Positions 1 to 9,080 are shown, counted from the stretch's first letter. The stretch is DNA of 64,000 nucleotides from Nitrospina sp. (GCA_024648695.1 JACAVV010000029.1:1-64000), one strand, 5' to 3'. Notes: generated by a model from the letters alone, not told the origin. Program-made: numbers and translations.

Positions 1-1013
1 AAAAAGCTGGCGATGCCAAAGCTGGGGAAGCGAAAGAAGGTGAAGCTAAAGCCGGAGATGAAAAAGCTGGCGATGCCAAAGCTGGGGAAGCGAAAGAAGG
101 TGAAGCTAAAGCCGGAGATGAAAAAGCTGGCGATGCCAAAGCTGGGGAAGCGAAAGAAGGTGAAGCTAAAGCCGGAGATGAAAAAGCAGGCGACGCTAAA
201 GCTGGAGAAGCTAAAGCCGGAGATGAAAAAGCAGGCGACGCTAAAGCTGGAGAAGCTAAAGCCGGAGACGAAAAAGCAGGCGACGCTAAAGCTGGAGAAG
301 GGAAAGAAGGTGAAGCTAAAGCCGGAGATGAAAAAGCAGGCGACGCTAAAGCTGGAAAAGCAAAAGAAGGTGAAACCAAGGCCGGAGACGAAAAAACTGG
401 CGATGCCAAAGCTGGGGAAGCGAAAGAGGGAGAGTTTAAAATTCCTGATGTCAAGGGCGAAGACATAAAATCACCAGAAGCCAAAGCCGATGATTTTAAA
501 ATTCCAGAAGTCAAAACCGGCGACATCAAAACTCCGGAAACCAAGGCTGGAGAATTAAAGGTACCTGACGTCAAAACTGATGAGGTCAAAATCCCTGAGG
601 CCAAGGGAGACGAGATAAAAATTCCGGAAGTAAAGGAAGGAGAATTAAAAGCGCCGGAGGCACCGGTTGAAGATGTGAAAATTCCAGAGGTTAAAGGTGA
701 GGACGTCAAGACGCCCGAGGTTTCAGAAGATACGGCAGAAACCGGTGGAGAAGCCTCTACAACAGGCGAAAATGAAGAGACTCCGCCAGAAGATAAAGGA
801 TTTCTGGAAAGCCTCCAGGATAAGGCAGATTCTAAAGTTGAAGGTGCGCAGGATTCTGTCGACTCGGTTACGGACCAAGGCGACTCCCTAACCGATTCAG
901 TCGAGGAACCGGAAGTGCCGGATGAAGACAGCCTTCTCGATCGGCTACGCAAAAAAGGCAGGGAAAAAGCCGACGGCACCACTGACGATGTCCTGGGAGA
1001 ACCAGAAAACTAA
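1..1013 (+). CDS. Charged tandem-repeat protein, C-terminal part (5' end outside window)
   Basis: An open frame runs from base 3 (first full codon) to a TAA at 1011-1013, giving 336 visible residues with no start in the window. The first 145 residues are 29 pentads of the form K-[A/E]-G-[D/E]-[A/E]. Ten decads follow, of the form K-x-P-[E/D]-x-K-x-[G/E/D]-[E/D]-x. A lysine therefore opens nearly every fifth residue for about 245 residues. The last ~90 residues are an acidic, non-repetitive tail ending DVLGEPEN. No membrane segment is visible. The composition (Lys, Glu, Asp, Gly, Ala, Pro) suggests an extended or disordered chain, like LEA-type or other charged repeat proteins. Function is unknown. 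The frame choice is supported by the periodic motif continuing without stops into the non-repetitive tail, while the other two frames break. Confidence 0.8.
   Translation, partial: KAGDAKAGEAKEGEAKAGDEKAGDAKAGEAKEGEAKAGDEKAGDAKAGEAKEGEAKAGDEKAGDAKAGEAKAGDEKAGDAKAGEAKAGDEKAGDAKAGEGKEGEAKAGDEKAGDAKAGKAKEGETKAGDEKTGDAKAGEAKEGEFKIPDVKGEDIKSPEAKADDFKIPEVKTGDIKTPETKAGELKVPDVKTDEVKIPEAKGDEIKIPEVKEGELKAPEAPVEDVKIPEVKGEDVKTPEVSEDTAETGGEASTTGENEETPPEDKGFLESLQDKADSKVEGAQDSVDSVTDQGDSLTDSVEEPEVPDEDSLLDRLRKKGREKADGTTDDVLGEPEN
3..437 (+). repeat. Tandem 15-bp repeats in 60-bp and 45-bp higher-order units
   Basis: Bases 1-60, 61-120 and 121-180 are identical copies of a 60-bp unit. They are followed by 45-bp and 60-bp variants (starting at 181, 226, 271, 331 and 391). 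The underlying period is 15 bp, five codons. Identity is highest at the left edge, so recent expansion or contraction by slippage or unequal recombination is likely. Confidence 0.95.
438..737 (+). repeat. Ten degenerate 30-bp (10-residue) repeats
   Basis: Units begin every 30 bases from 438 to 708. Each encodes K-[I/T/S/V/A]-P-[E/D]-[V/A/T]-K-x-x-[D/E]-x. The last unit (KTPEVSEDTA) is degenerate. They stay in phase with the preceding pentads and have diverged far more at the DNA level, so this block is older. Confidence 0.9.
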
Positions 1014-1317
1014 AAGTTTTAGCTGTGGTAACAAACCCTAGAAATGGGTCAATGCCGTTAAGTTAGGAAACCGATTATAAGGGACCTACTTGTAAATACC
1101 GAAAATCAAATAAAGAAATCTATAAGCAGGGCCTTTGACCACAAATGCCTCTTCCCGGCCTTCTCCAGCCAGAGGAGAATGGGTATTCTTATCTAAAACT
1201 CAGGTTACAGGTATCTTTTTGGTCGATTTCCAATTATTGGCCATGTTTTGGCTTTCATCCTAATCTTATAGTTTGGGTTTAATTATTAATCCGGATTAAC
1301 CGTAAACATCTTTTCTT
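1014..1317. other. Intergenic, convergent genes
   Basis: No gene is seen here. The only structure noted is a perfect 14-bp palindrome (TTAATCCGGATTAA, 1286-1299) close to the 3' end of the minus-strand hydrolase gene. It has no T-tract and is not a clear terminator. Confidence 0.5.
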
Positions 1318-2019
1318 CTAGTACCATCCATCTATGGATGGAAGCATTTTCTTTACCCAACCTTTGTATTGTTGGGCTGATGGATGCAATCCGTCTTTGG
1401 CGAACATTCCTTTTTTCTGACACAATTCCTGGGACAAAGGGAAAATATCGGCGACCGGCCAGGTTCTTCGCTTCCCTTCTGATTCCACCAGCGCGTTGAA
1501 TTTTTTTAGTCCGTTGATCGCACCACGACCATAACCCCACTTTTTTCCGGTTGGGGAACAAGAGAAATCTGGAATGGTGATGAGCAGGATTTTAGCATCA
1601 GGTTTAGCCGAATGTTCTATCCTGTTGAGTAAATCCACATATTCTTTTCGGAACCTTTTGTAACCATGCCCACGGACCCAATCGTTGACGCCTATCAACA
1701 AGGTGATCCAATCGGGCTTCTCCTTCCTAACATAAGGCAATTCGTACTGTATGACATCCGCCACAGTCCACCCGGTTCGTGCGGGGTTGGCGATCAATCT
1801 TATGGGTACATTTCGCTTGTTTAGGGTGCGGGTCAAAAGATTAGGCCATCTCTCTTCTTTCAGCACGCCTTCTCCAATACTGTAGGAGTCACCTAATGGA
1901 ATATAGGTGATAACATCAACACCCGAAAAAGAGTCGCTTTCTGAAGCATACGGTATGAGTGGAAGACAAAGTATCCAGATAAATATCAAGCCGAAAAATA
2001 AAGGTGATTTTTTATTCAT
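1318..2019 (-). CDS. SGNH/GDSL-family hydrolase, secreted
   Basis: A 233-residue predicted secreted esterase- or acetylhydrolase-type protein. The N-terminus has a hydrophobic signal sequence (about residues 8-25, ending near PYASE). The SGNH blocks are visible: block I as LGDSYSIGEG with the nucleophilic Ser, block III as GVNDW with the Asn, and block V as DGLHPS with the Asp and His. The start is taken at the ATG at 2019, five bases after the stop of the upstream TPR gene. A TTG one codon earlier is also open. The tight spacing implies co-transcription and perhaps translational coupling with the TMTC-like protein, which suggests a role in trimming or modifying a surface glycan. The substrate cannot be read from sequence. 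Confidence 0.82.
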   Translation of the reverse strand: MNKKSPLFFGLIFIWILCLPLIPYASESDSFSGVDVITYIPLGDSYSIGEGVLKEERWPNLLTRTLNKRNVPIRLIANPARTGWTVADVIQYELPYVRKEKPDWITLLIGVNDWVRGHGYKRFRKEYVDLLNRIEHSAKPDAKILLITIPDFSCSPTGKKWGYGRGAINGLKKFNALVESEGKRRTWPVADIFPLSQELCQKKGMFAKDGLHPSAQQYKGWVKKMLPSIDGWY

Positions 2020-2024
2020 CAATT

Positions 2025-3911
2025 CTACTTTTGTATCATGGAAAGAATAATTCCCAGGTTTTTCTGTGCCGATGGATGACCGGGATGAAGCCTTAAAGCC
2101 TCTTTATAATGGGAAACGGCTTCCTCCAGCTTCATCATTCTGCCCAGGGAAGTTCCCAGGTTGTTGTGTGCCTCTGCATATTGGGGATTGATTTCAATCG
2201 CTTTTTTATAGTGATGAATCGCTTCACCGAGCTTGTTTTGCTCACTTAATGCCATCCCCAAATGATTTTGTGTTTCCGCTGAATCTGGATAAATACTTAC
2301 CGATTTTTTAAAATGGACCACCGCCTTATCAAACTGACCGGTTTGCGCTAACGCAACTCCCAGGTAGTTTTGCAACTCTGCATTATTGGGGAATTTTTTT
2401 AAGGTGATTTCAAAATGTAGAACCGCCTCTTTAAACCGGTTCATTTCAATTAAAATAATGCCAAGGTTGTTTCGTGCAACATAATGCTCAGGATTGAGCT
2501 TAAGGGCGCTTCGGAATTGATTCACGGCTTCATTGAATTTTCCTTTTTTCTTTAAGGCCATGCCCAAATTATTATATATATTTGAAAAGCTTGGATATTT
2601 TTCATCAACCACCTGTATTGAATGTTGAAATACCGTTACGCTGTTTTTCCAAAAACTCACCTGATTCCATGTATGAAACATCAACAAGGCAATTACGGTT
2701 CCCCCCAGTCCTTGAACCATACTTGGATTAAAATGAATACTTTTAAAAATTAAGGGGCCGCCCCATGCCACCATGAAAAATATACCGATCAAAGGAACAT
2801 ACATATACCTGCCCGCCATGGCCTGCACACCTACCTGTACAACTCCAATAACGGGCACCAGAGTCCCTAAATACCAAAACCAACCTACAGTCAAAAAAGG
2901 AAGTTTTCTAACCTTAGTGATCACAAAAAGAGTGACCCCCAACAAGACCGCACCACACAACGTGCCTTTCCAGACTGGTAACGCTGAGCCGGGATGTGGA
3001 TATAATATAGATAATTTTGTCGGCCAAAACGTTTTCCATAAATACTCCAGATAAGAAACCAAAGCGTTATTTATGCGAACCGAAAGCGGAAAAGCATCCG
3101 AACGCACCGCTCCTGCAGTTTTTTGAGCTAAAAAAGTAACGACGCTGGATGCGATAACTATCACCAACAAAGGCACCTTTTCTTTTATCAAATGGGATAA
3201 AGGGAATTGATTCCCTTTGCTTTTGATCGGTTTATTTTTCTTTCCCTTTTTATTTTCGGGTTCTAATTGAAGACGGTTTAACGGCCAATAGTCCAGTAAC
3301 AAAAGCACAAAGGGAAGAGTCACAAGCATAGGCTTGGACATCAAACTGAAAACAAGAAAAACCGCTACCCCCAAAAACCTCTTTATCTCAGGCCTGCTAA
3401 CATAAAGCACATAGGCCCAAATGGTTAAAAATCCAAAAAAAGTACTTAACAGATTTTTTCGCTCTGCCACCCAGGCGACCGAATCGATATTCAATGGGTG
3501 AAAACCAAAAAGAGCGGCTACCAATGCGCTTCGCCAAAGCGCTCCAGTCATCTTTTTAAAAAGCAGAAATAATAAAAGAACATTTGCGGTATGAAGGATA
3601 AGATTATTTATATGATGCCCTTTGGGATTGGAGCCAAAAATCTGATAATCAGACATATGAGACAGCCAGGTCAGGGGGTGCCAGTTGCCTGTATGATTAG
3701 AAGTAAACGACCAAACAAGGCTCTCCCTGGAAAAACCCGATTGCACTTGCCGGTTTTCCGTAACGTAAACGTTATCATCATAATTAAGAAACTCGTGATC
3801 CTTCACTTGCCCATAAACAATGAAAATTCCCACGATAAGAAACAGGCAAATTATTAGAAAGGATGCCTTAATCTCTTTATCCTTTTTTTCAGGCATATAA
3901 TTTTTCACCAA
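2025..3911 (-). CDS. TMTC-like multi-pass membrane protein with C-terminal TPRs (putative GT-C glycosyltransferase)
   Basis: A 628-residue protein. About ten hydrophobic segments fill residues 15-430, and roughly five 34-residue TPR units fill 440-628, each with the pattern NNLG..L...G...EA...F..AL.L.P. The first extracytoplasmic loop has an acidic pair in FLNYDDNVYVT, followed by WHPLTWLSHM and a HHINNLILH segment. This arrangement is typical of TMTC-like proteins, whose eukaryotic members are O-mannosyltransferases using a lipid-linked sugar donor. Transferase activity here is inferred from the fold pattern. The likely start is TTG at 3911 or the next codon, GTG at 3908, behind a GGGGGA. 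An ATG at 3896 has no ribosome site. It is the first gene of a pair with the SGNH hydrolase. Confidence 0.75.
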   Translation of the reverse strand: MVKNYMPEKKDKEIKASFLIICLFLIVGIFIVYGQVKDHEFLNYDDNVYVTENRQVQSGFSRESLVWSFTSNHTGNWHPLTWLSHMSDYQIFGSNPKGHHINNLILHTANVLLLFLLFKKMTGALWRSALVAALFGFHPLNIDSVAWVAERKNLLSTFFGFLTIWAYVLYVSRPEIKRFLGVAVFLVFSLMSKPMLVTLPFVLLLLDYWPLNRLQLEPENKKGKKNKPIKSKGNQFPLSHLIKEKVPLLVIVIASSVVTFLAQKTAGAVRSDAFPLSVRINNALVSYLEYLWKTFWPTKLSILYPHPGSALPVWKGTLCGAVLLGVTLFVITKVRKLPFLTVGWFWYLGTLVPVIGVVQVGVQAMAGRYMYVPLIGIFFMVAWGGPLIFKSIHFNPSMVQGLGGTVIALLMFHTWNQVSFWKNSVTVFQHSIQVVDEKYPSFSNIYNNLGMALKKKGKFNEAVNQFRSALKLNPEHYVARNNLGIILIEMNRFKEAVLHFEITLKKFPNNAELQNYLGVALAQTGQFDKAVVHFKKSVSIYPDSAETQNHLGMALSEQNKLGEAIHHYKKAIEINPQYAEAHNNLGTSLGRMMKLEEAVSHYKEALRLHPGHPSAQKNLGIILSMIQK

Positions 3912-3970
3912 AAGGTTTCCCCCATTTGAAACATTAAATAAGCACCCATGCCAGGCCTTGTGGACCTAAC

Positions 3971-5092
3971 TTAAAGCTCCTTTAGCATTTCATGCGTGCG
4001 CATTTGTTGAAACAAATATTCCCCCAGGCGTTTCGAACCCTTTGCATTCATATGGACGACATCGTAAAATTCGGAGGGCTTGAATACTTGATGCGCGATG
4101 TCCAGATAATAACCTGCGTGAGCGCGACATTTGGCTTTCATCACTTCATTCAAGGCTTCTATGGACACTGTGTAGTCGTGGCCATTATAGGTTTGACCTT
4201 TATACTTAAAAGCCTTGCTCAATCCTTTTTTCTGTCCGTTTGACTCCAAAACCATCCAGTGAGGTTGCGATATGCATACCGGAATAGATCCCATTTGTTT
4301 AGTTTGGTCCAGCAATTTTGACAAGCGTTTGGAGAAACTTTCTGTATTTTTAACAATTAATTGAGAAGCGCCTTTTGACAGAGAATCAGCCTGATAATCG
4401 CTGATCGCAGGCTTTACAACCTGGTGCCCAGCGTAGGCCCGGACCTTTGAATTTGTGAAACTGCGAATCGCGCTGTTTGCAATCCACAACATTTTGAATA
4501 ATGCGGAACGCTCATTGATAGAGTATTTCCAACCCTTAAGGCCCCTGGAAGGGGGAATATCAAAACCGATTTTTGGTGCGTCGCGAAACCCGGCATCGTT
4601 GATGCCAATATAAAGAAAGACGAATTTTGGCTTGAGGTGGGGAATTAAGGGAAACCAGTTTTCGAAGGCTAAAATGTGTCCGAAGGTACTGTGTCCGTCC
4701 ACTCCAGAATTAGAAACACAAACCTTGCGGGACAATTCTCTGGACAAGAGGGTTTGAAGTCGATCCTGAAAGGTTTCTCCATCTGATATGTATTTCTGGT
4801 CGGTAGTCGAACCGCCTACCGTAAGTATTTCGATCTCTTCCGGACTCTCGCAATTGTCCCGCAATCCATACTGATTTCGAGAGTAGATAATGGAAGGTGT
4901 TTCTTCTCCATAAACATTGGAGGTGTCGATATGCAATACTTGATCAACAACAATATTCAACCGGTACGCATGCACCCAGGGATCAAAAGGACGGATCCAG
5001 AAACCAAACACCAGTTCCAGCAAAATCGCGGAGGGGAAGAGAATCAGGAACCAACTCAGGATTGCAAAAAGTAAATTTTTAGGGAAACTCAT
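3971..5092 (-). CDS. SGNH hydrolase-like protein with N-terminal membrane anchor
   Basis: A protein of about 373 residues. A hydrophobic segment near the N-terminus (FAILSWFLILFPSAILLELV) would anchor it, with the rest outside the cytoplasm. Catalytic blocks are visible: GGSTT around residue 90 (block I with Ser), LYIGINDAG (block III with Asn), and DVVHMN near the C-terminus (Asp and His of the triad). This subgroup often acts on polysaccharides or cell-wall glycans (inference). The ATG at 5092 is preferred. A TTG at 5119 would add nine residues, but neither has a strong ribosome site. It lies about 60 bp upstream of the TMTC-like/SGNH pair on the same strand, so all three may form one transcription unit. 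Confidence 0.78.
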   Translation of the reverse strand: MSFPKNLLFAILSWFLILFPSAILLELVFGFWIRPFDPWVHAYRLNIVVDQVLHIDTSNVYGEETPSIIYSRNQYGLRDNCESPEEIEILTVGGSTTDQKYISDGETFQDRLQTLLSRELSRKVCVSNSGVDGHSTFGHILAFENWFPLIPHLKPKFVFLYIGINDAGFRDAPKIGFDIPPSRGLKGWKYSINERSALFKMLWIANSAIRSFTNSKVRAYAGHQVVKPAISDYQADSLSKGASQLIVKNTESFSKRLSKLLDQTKQMGSIPVCISQPHWMVLESNGQKKGLSKAFKYKGQTYNGHDYTVSIEALNEVMKAKCRAHAGYYLDIAHQVFKPSEFYDVVHMNAKGSKRLGEYLFQQMRTHEMLKEL

Positions 5093-5142
5093 TTTTAACC
5101 CCGAATTGCTTCCGGGCAATTTGATTCCAGAGAATTCCCTGG

Positions 5143-5685
5143 TTAGTCCGAAAGGCCCGTGGGTTGGCCATCAATGCTGATCGTATTGTTTTTGGTTTGA
5201 TATTCTTTTAGTTTATCAGGTTTCATACCGCCTGCCCATTTAACGAGGCTTTGGCGGTCTTCCACATAATTAAATAAGGGCACACCGTAGCCACAGGAGG
5301 TTTGAACGGATTCAATATCAACCCGAAAAATTTGCCGGGAACCTGGGAATTCAGGAAACAGTTTTAATTGTTCTTCCCATTCTTCATCTCTCGGATGGAA
5401 GACGGTTGCCTTGCCGTAAATCCTGAGTATGAGGGGCTTTCCTTCGAAGGAACAAAACATGAGGGTGATACGGTTTTTTTCCAGAATATGTGCGGCGGTT
5501 TCATTCCCGCTACCTGTAAGATTGAGCCAGGACAATTTGTTCGGACTCAATACCCGTAAAGAGTCCATTCCCTTTGGAGACAGGTTCACCCGCCCTTCTG
5601 TACCTGCGGTAGCCACAAAAAATACTTTTTGTTGGCTGATAAAATCCATCAAGGTTGGATTTAATTCCGGATAAAACTCACTCAT
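5143..5685 (-). CDS. Pyridoxamine 5'-phosphate oxidase family protein (FMN-binding split barrel)
   Basis: A 180-residue cytoplasmic protein. It begins with FYPELNPTLMDFI and the PPOX-type core VFFVATAGTEGRVNLSPKG, followed by NKLSWLNLTGSGNETAAHI and ITLMFCSF. These match the family that binds FMN or F420 in a split beta-barrel. Known members reduce or oxidise diverse small molecules, so no substrate is assigned. The C-terminal region has GYGVPLF and WAGGMKPDKL. The start at ATG 5685 is set by GAGGTG seven bases upstream. A GTG at 5691 lies inside that site. It is separate from the glycan genes by function and about 50 bp upstream of them. Confidence 0.78.
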   Translation of the reverse strand: MSEFYPELNPTLMDFISQQKVFFVATAGTEGRVNLSPKGMDSLRVLSPNKLSWLNLTGSGNETAAHILEKNRITLMFCSFEGKPLILRIYGKATVFHPRDEEWEEQLKLFPEFPGSRQIFRVDIESVQTSCGYGVPLFNYVEDRQSLVKWAGGMKPDKLKEYQTKNNTISIDGQPTGLSD

Positions 5686-5735
5686 TTGCACCTCAAAACA
5701 AAGTATTATTTGGCGTCAAGACAACGAGTCGAGGA

Positions 5736-8700
5736 TCAATCATCCACCCGTTTCAGGTGGCTGGCAATCTTTGCGAGGTCGGAGGAAATGCTGTAGTTGT
5801 AGGTTCCCAATCCCGACTCATTATTCTCCTTCGCCAGATAAGAAACACCAATCAACCAACCACCACCTTTCCCACCACGGTCGGTGACGAAGCCACCGTA
5901 GTCCTGCAATGCTTTCGCGATCACCAATCCATCGCGGGACAGTCCCAGGGAATTCAAATCAACCGAGGGAGAAAGGGCCAGCCGCGAACCCATGGGAACC
6001 GACCCGGAATAGCCGGGTTCGGCGTCAAAAGCTAGGGCAGGACTGCGTAATTGCTCGCGCAGGAGTTCCGGCGGAAGAATAATGCTGAGCGCGTGTGGAA
6101 TCAAGCCCGCCACCATTTCCTTATCGGTGATGAGCCCGGCATAATTTGGAATGAGACTCGCTCGCCTGCCATTCAATGCTCCTGTGCCGTCGCCTGAAGG
6201 ATCGGTAAAACTGTACATCAGGGCCACCAGTTCTCCGCTGGACAAACGAATTCCGGCATTCACCTCCAGAACGAGACCATCGGGTTGATGTATGGCTAAA
6301 TGACCGTCACCATCCTCTCCCGGTACAGCGTTGGCAGGAACATAAGCTTTCGCGGGTCCGGGACTGGGCTGGACCAACTCATTAAACGTCGACAAACTGG
6401 GCCAAGCACCAGGCTCAAACCATTCCTTGTTTCCATCCACTACTGAATAAATATTCGTATAAAAGTGGCCACCAAATTCTTCACGAAACAGAGACTCCGC
6501 ACAAACAAGAATATCCTGCTCCCTCCAGGATGGGTTATCTGAACGTTTCCATTCCCCTGTTCCTCCGGGTCCTCGGCTAAAAGCATCAACGCAGTAATAA
6601 ATATTTTCCTGAGGATCGCTGATTCTGGCGGAATACTCATTAATCTGTTGGTATTTGGAATTCCAGGAAGTCAAACTCCCCGTGAGACTGGATAATCCGG
6701 AAATATAACGATAGTTTTTTCCTGAAGGAACTTTGGTATTCCACAGGGAGTTCCGGGTGAATCTGGAATCGGTCAAGCTGTTATTGTGGAGAAAATCAAT
6801 TCCTGAAAACTCGGTATCCATATGCTGATTGTGGCTTACCGTCCGCCGTTGGCTGATCTCCACACCTGGAGAGGTGTAAGCTGTATCGGGATTTTTGAAT
6901 GAATACAAAAACAGCTCTCCCGACGGGTCCCAATACCAGTCGCCTTCCTCGTTTAAATCAGCAAGTTTGAACCGTTCACGACCTGGCTTTCCATCATAAT
7001 ACAACCAGGTCGGATACTTGGGTACGGACACACTCCACACATTGGGGTCCCGAACGCTATCCTGATGAAACACTTGAACATCATCTATTTGTACTTTAAA
7101 ACTGGTGGCGTCATATCCATCAAACCCAACCACCAGTTCCTTAATGATATCCATCTCATGAGTGCCCCAGGATTTCAGGTTTCCATCGACTTTAAAGGTC
7201 CAGGAAGGAAACCCGCGCGTATCACATTCCACTTCGATTTCATAGATCTTTCCGGTTTCGATGGCCTGATCCTGGCTTGCATTTTTCAGGGATGTGTTCA
7301 TTCCCAGTTGATAACTTTTGCCATCGTAAGACAACCAAAGCACCGCGTAATCGGGATGCGATTTGCATAAATCCCATCTTACCTTATGCCCTGCCCTGGC
7401 GGTCGAGGTTGGATCAACACGAAATTTGAAACGATGTTTAACAAACGAAAATTCCTTGCCAATTTTATAAAGATGCTCTTCTCGCGAATTCAATTCGTAG
7501 GAATTGGTTCCGGAAACCTTGCTCCCTCCCACAATAAATCCCGATCCATATCGCCAAAACGGATTCAGGTTTCCATTTTCAAATGAATCCGTAACGAGGG
7601 GGTCTCCCAGGGCGTCATGGGTGTATACTTTCAAGTCGTCTATCTGGACTTTAAACAAATTCGCATCATAGCCGTCAAAGCCCACCAACAGCTCTTCAAT
7701 CGACTCCATTTGATGGGTTCCATGCGCATAACGCAATCCATCGACAGAGAAGGTCCAGGAAGGGACGGCACGGGTGTCGCATTCAACCTGAATGTCATAC
7801 ACCCTTCCCGTTTCTATGGGAAATATCTGGCTGGGATCCTGTATTGAAGTGTTCATACCCAATTGATACCCTTCTCCGTCATGTGTCAACCACATGACCA
7901 CGTAATTGGGATGGTTTTTGCACAAATCCCATCTCACTTTATGCCCACTGGAAGCTGTGGTTCCGGAATCCAGCCGAAATTTAAAGTCGTGGCGAACGTA
8001 ATCATAGTTTTGCCCCTCTCGAGACAGTTTTTCTTCCGTCCGGTCAATTTCATACGCATAACTTCCCGACAATGACCGGTTATAAACCCGGGACCCCGTA
8101 CTTGATTCCCAGAAAGGGTCGTTTCCACTGCTTTCAAAATCATTACTATGAACCGGCTCGCCTTTAGGATCTTCGGTAAAAATTTGCACATCGTCCACAT
8201 CGATTTGAAAGCGGTCCGGATTGTAACCTTCGGAGCCCAAAATCACTTCCCGAATTTCCTCAATTTGATGGGTGCCGGAATCTTGCTTGACCCCATTCAG
8301 TGAAAACTTCCAGGAAGGCATTCCCCGGGTATCGCATTCCACTTCAATATTGTACACCGTGTCAAAATCAATCGGAACGGATTCATCGGCAAACGAGGTA
8401 GACGTGTTCACTCCGAGGCGAAGTCCGTCATCTTCATGAGAAAGCCAAAGGACCACATAATCAGGGTGGGATTTACACAAATCCCACCTGACTTTTTTCC
8501 CCAATCCAGCGATTGAGGATGAATCGACTTTAATGCTGAAACGTTGTTTTATGTATTGGTAGGATAAATCCCTTAAGGATAATTGATCGTATTTGGAATT
8601 TATTCGGTAGGCGTTTTGTCCATTCACCAGGTTTCCACCTACAAGCGACCCTAAAGCTTCGGACCAGGCGGAATGCGGAGACCCACTTTCAAAAGAATCG

Positions 8701-9080
8701 GCTAATAAAGGTTCCAAACTAACCTGGGACCAACCTTTAAAAATGTCCGACCCTTTTATCACCGGGTTGGGTCCCGTAGCATATGCAGAAAAGCTTAACC
8801 CATCCCTGGGTATCTTCAACTCCTCCCGCCAAACGCCTCCCCGTTTTAATTTGATCTGCGCTCCCGAACCAAAAGAAGCACTGGATACTCGGGAAAGGGT
8901 TTTCCAGGCTTGAGAGGAAGACAACCCTGATTTAGAATCATCACCATTCACAGGATCTATATAGTAAGGTCCATGCGAGGCAAAAGCATATCCTTCCTGA
9001 CCACCGGCTGGGACCAAATAAGGTTGAACAAATGCAATGACAGCAAGACAACTTATCAGGATGGAATCTCTTAATTTCAT
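5736..9080 (-). CDS. Large secreted protein with three 185-residue repeats
   Basis: A 1114-residue protein with a signal peptide (residues 1-25). Residues 38-125 start YYIDPVNGDDSKSG and resemble the first turns of a right-handed beta-helix (DUF1565-like). Three homologous repeats begin near residues 129, 314 and 499. The landmark KVRWDLCK recurs at 196, 381 and 566, an exact 185-residue spacing. Each repeat contains WDLCK[S/N]HP, WL[S/T], LG[M/V]NTS and a VECDTR motif, so each carries two conserved cysteines that could form a disulfide. The repeats look like concanavalin-type beta-sandwich (LamG-like) modules, which is inference. Residues about 685-1114 are another beta-rich region of unknown family. 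Start: ATG with AGGAGA nine bases upstream. It is monocistronic. Probable surface binding or glycan-active protein, function unknown. Confidence 0.8.
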   Translation of the reverse strand: MKLRDSILISCLAVIAFVQPYLVPAGGQEGYAFASHGPYYIDPVNGDDSKSGLSSSQAWKTLSRVSSASFGSGAQIKLKRGGVWREELKIPRDGLSFSAYATGPNPVIKGSDIFKGWSQVSLEPLLADSFESGSPHSAWSEALGSLVGGNLVNGQNAYRINSKYDQLSLRDLSYQYIKQRFSIKVDSSSIAGLGKKVRWDLCKSHPDYVVLWLSHEDDGLRLGVNTSTSFADESVPIDFDTVYNIEVECDTRGMPSWKFSLNGVKQDSGTHQIEEIREVILGSEGYNPDRFQIDVDDVQIFTEDPKGEPVHSNDFESSGNDPFWESSTGSRVYNRSLSGSYAYEIDRTEEKLSREGQNYDYVRHDFKFRLDSGTTASSGHKVRWDLCKNHPNYVVMWLTHDGEGYQLGMNTSIQDPSQIFPIETGRVYDIQVECDTRAVPSWTFSVDGLRYAHGTHQMESIEELLVGFDGYDANLFKVQIDDLKVYTHDALGDPLVTDSFENGNLNPFWRYGSGFIVGGSKVSGTNSYELNSREEHLYKIGKEFSFVKHRFKFRVDPTSTARAGHKVRWDLCKSHPDYAVLWLSYDGKSYQLGMNTSLKNASQDQAIETGKIYEIEVECDTRGFPSWTFKVDGNLKSWGTHEMDIIKELVVGFDGYDATSFKVQIDDVQVFHQDSVRDPNVWSVSVPKYPTWLYYDGKPGRERFKLADLNEEGDWYWDPSGELFLYSFKNPDTAYTSPGVEISQRRTVSHNQHMDTEFSGIDFLHNNSLTDSRFTRNSLWNTKVPSGKNYRYISGLSSLTGSLTSWNSKYQQINEYSARISDPQENIYYCVDAFSRGPGGTGEWKRSDNPSWREQDILVCAESLFREEFGGHFYTNIYSVVDGNKEWFEPGAWPSLSTFNELVQPSPGPAKAYVPANAVPGEDGDGHLAIHQPDGLVLEVNAGIRLSSGELVALMYSFTDPSGDGTGALNGRRASLIPNYAGLITDKEMVAGLIPHALSIILPPELLREQLRSPALAFDAEPGYSGSVPMGSRLALSPSVDLNSLGLSRDGLVIAKALQDYGGFVTDRGGKGGGWLIGVSYLAKENNESGLGTYNYSISSDLAKIASHLKRVDD

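Noticed and set aside
1-434. CRISPR-like array
   Set aside because: Repeats are contiguous, coding and without spacers.
13-468. Lys/Arg/Met-rich open frame in the first repeat array
   Set aside because: It is the +1 frame of the same 15-bp units. The frame beginning at base 3 runs on through the decads to a natural acidic C-terminus, so that one is coding.
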